Shown here in pieces: positions 57,596 through 64,000 of a stretch of 64,000 nt of DNA. The notes under the pieces were generated by a model. It saw nothing but the letters and a program-made list of their open reading frames with translations. It was not told the origin of the DNA and searched no databases. Every line of letters begins with the position of its first letter. The first letter of the stretch is position 1. Position numbers and translations under genes: made by a program. Source of the stretch: Nanosynbacter sp. (lineage in GTDB: Bacteria > Patescibacteriota > Saccharimonadia > Saccharimonadales > Saccharimonadaceae); NCBI GenBank assembly GCA_015257665.1, contig JABZJS010000004.1, forward strand, positions 1-64,000. Reading direction: 5' to 3'.

Positions 57596-58213
57596 ATGAT
57601 GGCTGTGATAAAAAAGTACGACACATTCATCGCCATCTTGTTTGCTGGGTTGATTATGCTATTCATCGCCGCGGCATTTACTACTCCGAGTTTTTGGGAT
57701 TGGCTGTGGCAGCGGCACCACAACCAGCTTAGTTGGTATATCCGTCCGTTGTTCTTGATACCGTTTTGCTGGTTTGCCTATCGGCGGAGCTGGGCAGGGA
57801 TAATGATGGTGATATTCTTGACCTTGACCAGCATGGGATGGTTTGCCCCGCCCGATGAAACGAATTTACAGGTGCAACAGTTTTTGCAAGTTGAGCAGCA
57901 GTATTTACGGGGTGAATGGACATTAAGTAAGATTTTCCTCACATTGCTTATACCATTGTCTTTTACTACTTTAGCCATGGCATTGTGGTGGCGAAATATC
58001 TGGCTAGGTGTGATAGTCATGGCGTTAATGGCTGCCGGTAAATTACTATGGAGTATAACTTTTTCTGGTGAAGCTGGTCTGGCGGTGATTGCCCCTGCGA
58101 CAATTGGATTTGTTTTATGTAGTGGCTGTTTGTGGCTGGTTACAGTGTTGTCTCGTCGTCGTATCCCTAGGGTTAAGAAAAATAATTTCATTAAGAAAGA
58201 GTCAAATAGGTAA
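57596..58213 (+). CDS. Polytopic membrane protein of unknown function
   Basis: The 205 residues have about six membrane helices with short loops, and a basic end (SRRRIPRVKKNNFIKKESNR). There are many Trp residues at helix ends. I do not recognise a family. TATAGT at 57583-57588 lies 7 nt before the ATG, so it has its own leaderless-type start and is not simply the end of the ftsH operon. Confidence 0.65.
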   Translation: MMAVIKKYDTFIAILFAGLIMLFIAAAFTTPSFWDWLWQRHHNQLSWYIRPLFLIPFCWFAYRRSWAGIMMVIFLTLTSMGWFAPPDETNLQVQQFLQVEQQYLRGEWTLSKIFLTLLIPLSFTTLAMALWWRNIWLGVIVMALMAAGKLLWSITFSGEAGLAVIAPATIGFVLCSGCLWLVTVLSRRRIPRVKKNNFIKKESNR

Positions 58214-58238
58214 AGCTATTATCCATATTTTACCAACC

Positions 58239-58817
58239 ATGTCATCACATCAGCTGCAAAAATGGCGCATGCTATCGTCGAGGATGCTCTTCGAGCATCC
58301 TCGGCTTACCGTCGCAGAAGATACAGTAGAGCTGCCAAATGGAAAGACAATCCAATATGTTCATTATCCCTACCACGGGCATGGTGGGGTAATCGTAGTG
58401 TGTCGCCGAGGTGATAATATTTTGGTGCAGCAAGAGTATTCGTACCCGGTGGATGAGGTGTTGTATCAGTTTCCGGGCGGGAAGATTGAGGCGGGTGAGG
58501 ATGTGTGCGCGGCGGCGCAGCGAGAGCTGGCTGAGGAGTCGGGCATTGCCATGACGGGTGTACGAGCGTGTGGTTGGCTCTATGCCGACAATCGTCGCAC
58601 CAGCGCGAAGCTCCACGTGGTTTACGGCGAATATGCTGGGGTAAACCACCAACACCGGCCGGATGATACCGAGCAAATCATTTCGCAGTGGCTGCCAATT
58701 GCCACCATCCACCGCATGGTCGCTACTGGTGCAATCACCAACTACGCCATGCTCGCTACCTGGGCTTTGCTCGCCAGTACTCTCCAGCAAGCAGGAGACT
58801 CTCGTGCGGACGAGTAG
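58239..58817 (+). CDS. Nudix hydrolase, ADP-ribose pyrophosphatase-like
   Basis: The 192 residues have a full Nudix box, GGKIEAGEDVCAA and QRELAEESGI, inside a domain like NudF/ADP-ribose pyrophosphatase (VCRRGDNILVQQEYSYPVDE). It would split ADP-ribose or similar into AMP and a phosphate ester. The ATG at 58239 is preferred to a long upstream frame that overlaps the membrane protein gene. It overlaps the next gene by 14 bases and starts a seven-gene same-strand run. Confidence 0.9.
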   Translation: MSSHQLQKWRMLSSRMLFEHPRLTVAEDTVELPNGKTIQYVHYPYHGHGGVIVVCRRGDNILVQQEYSYPVDEVLYQFPGGKIEAGEDVCAAAQRELAEESGIAMTGVRACGWLYADNRRTSAKLHVVYGEYAGVNHQHRPDDTEQIISQWLPIATIHRMVATGAITNYAMLATWALLASTLQQAGDSRADE

Positions 58818-59646
58818 TGTGGAATTGCCATCGGCCAGTGAACTGCGCACAATGATACGCCAAGAATCGCCACGGTTAGCTCGGCACCAGGATTATCTTG
58901 ACGCACGGCCGTGGTTGTTTACGGAGCTGAAGCGGATTGCACATCACGCTGGTATCGATACAGCTGTTTTTGATCATTATACAGTATACGATTTTGATGA
59001 TACTATATCGAAGCTTCATCGGTTTACGGCACAATTAGCTGATTATTTGGCTCAACATGCTCATCATAGCGAAGCTGCCACACTCTACGAGTTACTCGCG
59101 AAGGGTAACCCACCAAGGCCGTCGGATGTCATACTGGTGTTTGGCTCGGCAGAGAATCGGCGAATTGCTACTGCAGTGGAGCTGTATCATGCTGGTGTTG
59201 CTCCCAAAATAACGATTGCTGGTGTCTCACCGCGCTGGGCAGTTGCCTACAGCAAAGATACTCCTGTAGTCGAAGCTTGGCGCATGGCGGAGTATGCTCA
59301 AGACCATGGTGTCCCGGCAAGAGATATCATTAGCGAAGATCGATCAATATCCATCCCAGACAATGTGAAGCGTAGTATTGACTGCTGGGAAGCGATGCTG
59401 TGGTGTCCACGACGCATTACATTGGTGACGAGCGAATTTAATGTTCGCCGTGCAGAGATGAATATGTATAAGTTTGCGCCGTGGCCAGTAGAGATCTTTA
59501 CCACAAGCCCTGAGCCAAGCCCAGTCTTGAGAGCGGACACATGGGTAGCAACCGACCGTGGCCGCCGCCTCATCCTCAACGAATATGCTAAAATCATAAT
59601 AGAAAGTACCATTGATCATCTGCTGGCGGCAGAGAAGGGAGTGTAA
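58804..59646 (+). CDS. YdcF/DUF218-family protein
   Basis: The 280 residues have an N-terminal helical part of about 100 residues and a DUF218 (YdcF/ElyC-like) Rossmann-type domain. It reads DVILVFGSAENRRIATAVELYH, TIAGVSPRW and EDRSISIPDNVKRS, then ITLVTSEFNVRRAEM. ElyC-like members act in envelope carrier-lipid metabolism; YdcF binds SAM. The start GTG 58804 has AGGAG 6 bases upstream, inside the preceding Nudix gene. Confidence 0.78.
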   Translation: MRTSSVELPSASELRTMIRQESPRLARHQDYLDARPWLFTELKRIAHHAGIDTAVFDHYTVYDFDDTISKLHRFTAQLADYLAQHAHHSEAATLYELLAKGNPPRPSDVILVFGSAENRRIATAVELYHAGVAPKITIAGVSPRWAVAYSKDTPVVEAWRMAEYAQDHGVPARDIISEDRSISIPDNVKRSIDCWEAMLWCPRRITLVTSEFNVRRAEMNMYKFAPWPVEIFTTSPEPSPVLRADTWVATDRGRRLILNEYAKIIIESTIDHLLAAEKGV

Positions 59647-59648
59647 AT

Positions 59649-60152
59649 ATGGGGTACGTTGGCTCGTATGTGTGGCAGTTGCGCCAGAAGGTTGGGGATA
59701 AGAAATTACTCACGACGACTGTTGATGTCTTGCCTGTTGATGAAACAGGGCGTGTCAAGCTCGTCTACACTAAAGCCTTTGATCGATGGAGTACAGTGGG
59801 CGGCCACGTCGAGGAAGGCGATAGTTATACCAGTGCGGCACTACATGAGCTGCGTGAAGAAGCAGGAATCACTGCGCACGCCAGCGACCTTGAGCTCTTT
59901 GCAACGCAGTCTGGCCCAGGACGGGTGTATCATTATCCCGATGGTGACACGCAAGCCTTTACCGTAGTGTTTTGCCTTAAGCAATGGCAAAGCGAGGCAC
60001 TACACACTGATACTGAGGAAGTAGCGACAGGCCAGTGGTTCTCGCTAGACGAAGCATTGCAGCTCAATACGAATGACGCTACACGCCAAATTCTCACTGC
60101 CTACCAGAGGTATAACGAGACGGGTGTGGTGCAGATGATAGAGGAACGGTAA
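59649..60152 (+). CDS. Nudix hydrolase
   Basis: The 167 residues contain a canonical Nudix box, GGHVEEGDSYTSAA and HELREEAGI, starting near residue 51. GGGAG precedes the ATG, two bases after the YdcF stop. The substrate is unknown. It is the second of three consecutive Nudix-type enzymes in this run. Confidence 0.88.
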   Translation: MGYVGSYVWQLRQKVGDKKLLTTTVDVLPVDETGRVKLVYTKAFDRWSTVGGHVEEGDSYTSAALHELREEAGITAHASDLELFATQSGPGRVYHYPDGDTQAFTVVFCLKQWQSEALHTDTEEVATGQWFSLDEALQLNTNDATRQILTAYQRYNETGVVQMIEER

Positions 60153-60177
60153 TATTCTGCCTAGTAGAGGATTGGTA

Positions 60178-60270
60178 TGACGCAAGAAAGACTCCTGACA
60201 GAAAAGGACACAACACATAACGGGAAAGCGAAGCAAAAATGGGCTGGCACACAGCTTTTGCGAGCATGAT
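60178..60270 (+). pseudogene. Possible displaced 5' end of the next Nudix gene
   Basis: An ATG with AGAGGA upstream starts 30 codons (TQERLLTEKDTTHNGKAKQK and on) that stop at 60268. They overlap the next Nudix frame, which itself starts at 60239 with a poor ribosome site. The natural protein may have begun at 60178 and shifted frame near 60240-60255. Alternatively this is a short leader peptide. Confidence 0.35.
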
Positions 60271-60811
60271 GTTTGATGTCCAACATAATGACAAGGGCTG
60301 GGAAAGGGTGGTGCGAGCGCCAGGCGTGCGCATTATACTTGATGATCAAAACAGTGGTAAAATCTTGCTCACCCGCGAATTTCGTCATGAGCTGGATGGA
60401 TATGATTATCGCCTGCCAGGGGGTAAGGTATTTGATTCACGTGCCGATTACCAAGCCGCTCGCGCTCAGCATGTTGACATAATTCAAGCCGCGACGACGA
60501 AGGCTGTGCATGAGGTGCAAGAAGAGACGGGCTACACGATTGTCGATCCGCAGCATATTCATACCTCGACACTTGGTGCGACGGTGAAGTGGGATTTATA
60601 TACATTTGTTGCAACGAATTTTATAAAAAGTGATGATGGGCAGCAACTTGAGGACGGCGAAGTGATTCAGACAGACCTGTGGTTCTCGTATGATGAGGTG
60701 CGCGAAATGGCCTTGAAAGGTGACATGCGCGAGGATAGAATCGCGATGGTATTATTACGGTATCTATACAGCAATGATTTCATTGATAGAAATAAGGGAG
60801 AGGTAGCATAG
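60239..60811 (+). CDS. Nudix hydrolase, NDP-sugar/ADP-ribose type
   Basis: The 190-residue Nudix protein has a long-insert box: GGKVFDSRADYQAARAQ, a spacer, then AVHEVQEETGYT. The Arg of the REx2E core is His-Glu-Val here. REFRHELDGYDYRLPGG is typical of ADP-sugar pyrophosphatases, and the C-terminal DLWFSYDEVREMALKG of that group is present. A start at 60239 with a weak site is given; see the preceding entry for a possible frameshift. The SDR gene follows after 9 bases. Confidence 0.82.
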   Translation: MGWHTAFASMMFDVQHNDKGWERVVRAPGVRIILDDQNSGKILLTREFRHELDGYDYRLPGGKVFDSRADYQAARAQHVDIIQAATTKAVHEVQEETGYTIVDPQHIHTSTLGATVKWDLYTFVATNFIKSDDGQQLEDGEVIQTDLWFSYDEVREMALKGDMREDRIAMVLLRYLYSNDFIDRNKGEVA

Positions 60812-60820
60812 CAATTAGCA

Positions 60821-61573
60821 ATGGATGGATTGGCGGGCAAAACAGTACTTATAACGGGAGCTGTAAGAGGTATCGGGCGTGCAACTGCTGAAGAGTTTGC
60901 TCATGCTGGGGCGAATGTGGTTATGAATTATAAATCATCTGCCCAGCATAGTGTACAAAAGATAGTTCATGAGATGAGTAATCGTTACAAAGTGAAGGTT
61001 ATCGCGATTCAGGCTGATGTATCTGATGAAGCTGCGGTGCAAGCTATAGCGGATCGTATAAAATGTACTTTCTCGTCGCTTGATATCGTTGTTAATAACG
61101 CAGGAGTCATTATTGACAAACCGTATGAAGAGCACACTTTTGCGGATTATCGAACGATTTTTGATACAAATGTCTATAGTGTTCTTTTGTCGGGGAAGAT
61201 CTTTGGGCGTATGATACAAGAAACTGCTGGCCAAGGATCTATAATCAATGTCGCATCGACAGCCGGGATGTTTGATTTTTATCCCGACAATATAGACTAT
61301 GCTGCTAGCAAAGCGGCGGTTCAATCAATAACAAAGACACTTGCTACGCAGTATGCACCCTATATACGAGTGAATGGTGTTGCTCCTGGTTGGGTGGACA
61401 CGGACATGAATAAAGACCTCCCAAGTGATGTCATAGCAGACGCTAAAAAGCAGATTCTTCTTGGTCGTATTGCTCATCCTCGTGACATTGCACGAGTTAT
61501 CGTCTTCCTTGCGAGTGATGCAGCAAGGTATATAACGGGCACCGTAATACCAGTTGATGGTGGAAGGCGATAG
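60821..61573 (+). CDS. Short-chain dehydrogenase/reductase (FabG-like)
   Basis: This 250-residue classical SDR has the NAD(P) motif TGAVRGIG, NNAGV, catalytic Ser in NVASTAG, Tyr/Lys in YAASK, and the end PVDGGRR. It would reduce a ketone or oxidise an alcohol. The FabG-like overall pattern does not prove a fatty-acid role, and no other fatty-acid genes are present. The GC is lower than that of its neighbours, hinting at later acquisition. Confidence 0.9.
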   Translation: MDGLAGKTVLITGAVRGIGRATAEEFAHAGANVVMNYKSSAQHSVQKIVHEMSNRYKVKVIAIQADVSDEAAVQAIADRIKCTFSSLDIVVNNAGVIIDKPYEEHTFADYRTIFDTNVYSVLLSGKIFGRMIQETAGQGSIINVASTAGMFDFYPDNIDYAASKAAVQSITKTLATQYAPYIRVNGVAPGWVDTDMNKDLPSDVIADAKKQILLGRIAHPRDIARVIVFLASDAARYITGTVIPVDGGRR

Positions 61574-61576
61574 GAA

Positions 61577-62152
61577 GTGAAGCTAACAAAAACGACATAT
61601 ATCCTTTGCGGTGGCGCAGAGCGTTGGGCGGGTAACTTTGGTAGCTATTTGCAAAATTTCTTTGCAGGACGGCAAGATGAGCTTAGAATTCTTGATGTGT
61701 TCTTTGCTAGCCCGCATGAAGAATGGCGACAGAAGTTTGATGATTGGGCGGGCTGGTATAATCAATATTTTCCTGTAGCGAAACGAGAATTGGCAAGCAA
61801 AAGCCATTTTGTTGAGCAAGTTCGACGCGCTCATATTATCTACGTTCACGGTGGTAGAACAACCCGACTATTGCAAGAACTTCATGACTTCTCAGAGGTA
61901 GAACGACTACTGCGTGGCAAAGTTTATATTGGCTCATCGGCTGGAGCGAACTATCTTGCACAGCATTTTTTGAGTCATCAAGGGATTGATACTGGTTCGG
62001 CCATCTTACCAATGAATGTTGTTGTCCACTATAATGCCGATAATTCTGCGGAGCGGCGTACTGCTGCAGATGCCGATGCGCTCGCAACGGCGTTTCCTAC
62101 GGTGCCAACAGTGCGACTGCGTGAAGGTGAGCATGTTCATATAGAGAGGTAA
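61577..62152 (+). CDS. Peptidase E-like (family S51) protein
   Basis: The 191 residues show an S51 fold: YILCGGAERW at the start, a YVHGGRTTRLLQEL strand-turn-helix and the nucleophile elbow YIGSSAGANYLAQ. The Ser in GSSAG is the catalytic one in dipeptidase E and cyanophycinase. The start is GTG 61577, 4 bases after the SDR stop. The substrate is uncertain. Confidence 0.8.
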   Translation: MKLTKTTYILCGGAERWAGNFGSYLQNFFAGRQDELRILDVFFASPHEEWRQKFDDWAGWYNQYFPVAKRELASKSHFVEQVRRAHIIYVHGGRTTRLLQELHDFSEVERLLRGKVYIGSSAGANYLAQHFLSHQGIDTGSAILPMNVVVHYNADNSAERRTAADADALATAFPTVPTVRLREGEHVHIER

Positions 62153-62154
62153 CC

Positions 62155-62721
62155 ATGATGAGTAAATTTGACACCATGACACCAGAAGAAATTGGCCAGC
62201 TCTTTCCTATAGAGGTAGTGCCATATGCTGAACGGTGGCAACAGTTATTCATGGCTGAGGCAGCGCGGGTAAGTGATGCGCTGGGTGATGAGGTGTGCGC
62301 CATCGAGCATATTGGTAGCACGGCGGTGCCGGGTTTGGCAGCCAAACCAATCATAGATAGCCTACTCCTTGTGAAAAAGCTCGACAGTCGGGCGAAGCAG
62401 CGGCTGATAGAGAAGCTTCGCCCGCTTGGCTACGAAAATATGACTAATGCTGAGACGGAACTGACAATGGAGTTTGGCAAAGGATACGACGTGGATGATC
62501 CACTGCGCCAGAAATATCATCTCCATGTCGAGCAGGCAGAGGCGATGCCGTCGCCAAAGATTATCTTTCGTGATCGCTTGCGGAGTAGCTGCGTCTTGCG
62601 TGAGAAGTATACCAAACTCAAACATGAGCTGGCACAGCAGTATCGACACAACAGAGAGGCATATACGGCGGGTAAAGCGGCCTTTGTGCGGAGCGTCTCA
62701 GATTTTCAATCGCTAAGGTAA
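62155..62721 (+). CDS. GrpB-family (UPF0157) nucleotidyltransferase-like protein
   Basis: The 188 residues have the GrpB signature IEHIGSTAVPGLAAKPIIDS and later HLHVEQ, placing it in the UPF0157 group with a nucleotidyltransferase-like fold. The biochemical role of the family is not established. Two bases separate it from the S51 gene, so it ends the run that began at 58239. Confidence 0.88.
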   Translation: MMSKFDTMTPEEIGQLFPIEVVPYAERWQQLFMAEAARVSDALGDEVCAIEHIGSTAVPGLAAKPIIDSLLLVKKLDSRAKQRLIEKLRPLGYENMTNAETELTMEFGKGYDVDDPLRQKYHLHVEQAEAMPSPKIIFRDRLRSSCVLREKYTKLKHELAQQYRHNREAYTAGKAAFVRSVSDFQSLR

Positions 62722-62764
62722 GTGCTGTGTCTATAGAGCAATAAGATGGTTCATATACAGCTGA

Positions 62765-62793
62765 TTGACATTGGTTTATAATTATCCTATTAT
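62765..62793 (+). promoter_or_regulatory. Consensus promoter for a leaderless gene
   Basis: TTGACA (62765-62770), a 17-base spacer and TATTAT (62788-62793) are followed by exactly 6 bases and an ATG. Transcription would start at or within a base or two of the start codon. Confidence 0.85.
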
Positions 62794-62799
62794 TGTCAC

Positions 62800-64000
62800 A
62801 TGCCAAATAGAGAGACAGTAAGAAAACGCACGCTATTGCACGAGTCAAATATGCCTGCCGATACAAACAAGGAAGATAATACGCAAAAAGACGCACCTCC
62901 AATTGCGGCGGCGTTAGCAAAATGTAGCATTGACGCGACTGAGCTATCTTCACAAAAGAGTTATACAGTTGAAGAGATTCAGGATTATATCAGCTGTCGA
63001 GAGCAATCTAAGCCGACTGCGCATCTTGACTTGACTACAGAGGATGCACAAAAAATGCTTGACTCTGGAGATGAGGTGACGCTGTTGGTTGGCCTTAAGT
63101 ATTTTGGTCAACTCGACCCCACTATTGCGCAGCAGATATGTGATATTGGTTCAATTGCAGTGCCTTTTCGGCTCAAACAATTCCCCGGCGTTGATTATGA
63201 TGATATCACAAAGCGCATGACACGGGCAGGTCACAAATGGGTGTCTCAGGTTGGCCTGGAAAACTTTACAGAATTAAACGATGAATTAGCACACCGAATG
63301 GTTGAAGCAGGGGAGGGGGGCTTAGCTTTACGTAGAGAAGAGGTGCAGATTGCTGATGTAGATAGTGTGCTGTGTCATATGATAGATTATGGCGATGTTG
63401 ATGACGTACTTATGGCAATAAATAGCCCGCAAGAAGATAGATGGAATAGTATTGATATTACAAAAGTGGTAAGTTATATTGCTCGGCATAAAGGGCTAAA
63501 TGAGGATGATCTTGAGCGTATTATAAAGAACAACCCTAGTGTTGATCGCACAACCGTCTCGCTTGCACTTATTGACCATGGTTCAGCCGATATGGTCTTT
63601 ACAATGCTTGATAGCATGGCTGTTGATCAACAGAGATTTGCTGTTGGGTTGGCTGATCGCTATGAAGTGCTTCTCGAATCAGACGTTTCTGATGAGACAT
63701 TTGCTCGGTGTGGCGAACTTATGGGAGACAAGCGTCCTGATTCTATGGTGCGAGCAGAAGAATTCTTTGGTTCAGCAACAGTTTCACGGGTGAAACTACT
63801 TCAAGAGATGCTTGATGGTAATATCCCGGATACAGTACGTCAGCTTGGTGTTACATCAGCAGGAGAGGCTGGTATTACTGAGTTACGGAGTGTGATTGAA
63901 ACATTTCGACAAGCTTTTCAGGCGGCAGAGCTTGATGAGGTTTATACAAAACAGCTTGAGGAATCGCCAGTTTTACGTGATGTTCTCATGACATTAACGG
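62800..64000 (+). CDS. Large repeat-containing protein, partial at the window edge
   Basis: The frame is open for 400 codons to the end of the window. The protein is acidic and appears all-helical, with no signal peptide. A pattern of the form (M/L/I)(I/V)(D/E)xGxxxxV recurs about every 35-50 residues (MVEAGEGGLAL, MIDYGDVDDVL, LIDHGSADMVF), suggesting an alpha-solenoid or coiled repeat. I do not recognise the family. A consensus promoter with leaderless spacing marks the start. The reading frame is invisible to any caller that requires a stop. Confidence 0.7.
   Translation, partial: MPNRETVRKRTLLHESNMPADTNKEDNTQKDAPPIAAALAKCSIDATELSSQKSYTVEEIQDYISCREQSKPTAHLDLTTEDAQKMLDSGDEVTLLVGLKYFGQLDPTIAQQICDIGSIAVPFRLKQFPGVDYDDITKRMTRAGHKWVSQVGLENFTELNDELAHRMVEAGEGGLALRREEVQIADVDSVLCHMIDYGDVDDVLMAINSPQEDRWNSIDITKVVSYIARHKGLNEDDLERIIKNNPSVDRTTVSLALIDHGSADMVFTMLDSMAVDQQRFAVGLADRYEVLLESDVSDETFARCGELMGDKRPDSMVRAEEFFGSATVSRVKLLQEMLDGNIPDTVRQLGVTSAGEAGITELRSVIETFRQAFQAAELDEVYTKQLEESPVLRDVLMTLT

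Overview
The window looks like chromosomal DNA of a small-genome bacterium of the Patescibacteria (CPR), most likely Candidatus Saccharibacteria (TM7). Genes are dense and short with long same-strand runs. UGA is used as a stop, which argues against the recoded Gracilibacteria and Absconditabacteria. There is a PrgI/VirB4/VirD4-type secretion cluster of the kind known from Saccharibacteria, and many small membrane or secreted proteins have no recognisable family. No biosynthetic pathways are visible beyond cell-wall, tRNA and translation functions. The lineage is inferred from gene content, not from a marker-gene search.

Layout. 0-3.3 kb is an AT-rich accessory stretch: a HAD phosphatase, a decayed sugar-kinase (FGGY) remnant, an HxlR regulator and a Panacea-type toxin-antitoxin pair, ending at a tRNA gene. 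3.8-11.6 kb is one operon for a type IV secretion/conjugation-like machine: a VirB2-like pilin, a pilin-like/VirB6-like fusion, PrgI, a TraC-like protein, VirB4 interrupted by an in-frame stop, a CHAP peptidoglycan hydrolase and a VirD4-like ATPase. 11.7-13.9 kb holds a tandem duplication of a membrane protein plus a lipase-like gene, with both lipase copies broken. 14-22 kb carries a GT2-GT39 fusion glycosyltransferase, a Nudix enzyme, a PadR regulator with a frameshifted GyrI-like partner, a two-component system and an orphan RelB/DinJ antitoxin.

22-45 kb is mostly housekeeping and stress functions: a DsbA-like thiol protein, a CBS-domain membrane protein, AspRS, hydrolases, a Y-family polymerase, a cluster-less MutY-like glycosylase, a VIT-family transporter, a secreted metalloprotease-like protein, MscS, TsaC, TrmB, an HD-CYTH fusion, a wHTH-Nudix fusion, MazG, a HAD phosphatase and MurC. 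45-53 kb has small unknown proteins, a VOC pseudogene, all three CAU-anticodon tRNAs and TilS, the enzyme that makes lysidine on one of them. 53-64 kb contains FtsH, MurJ, a LepA cut off after domain II, then a run of sanitation-type enzymes (three Nudix, YdcF/DUF218, SDR, S51 peptidase, GrpB) and a large unknown gene running off the window.

Two themes recur. First, many monocistronic or first-in-operon genes have a -10 box (TATAAT/TATACT) about 6-8 nt before the start codon and no Shine-Dalgarno, implying leaderless mRNAs. Operon-internal genes have strong GGAGG sites. Second, gene decay is common: FGGY kinase, VirB4, lipase, GyrI-like, VOC, LepA and a start-less HAD gene all show stops, frameshifts, deletions or truncation. 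Some of these could be sequencing errors.
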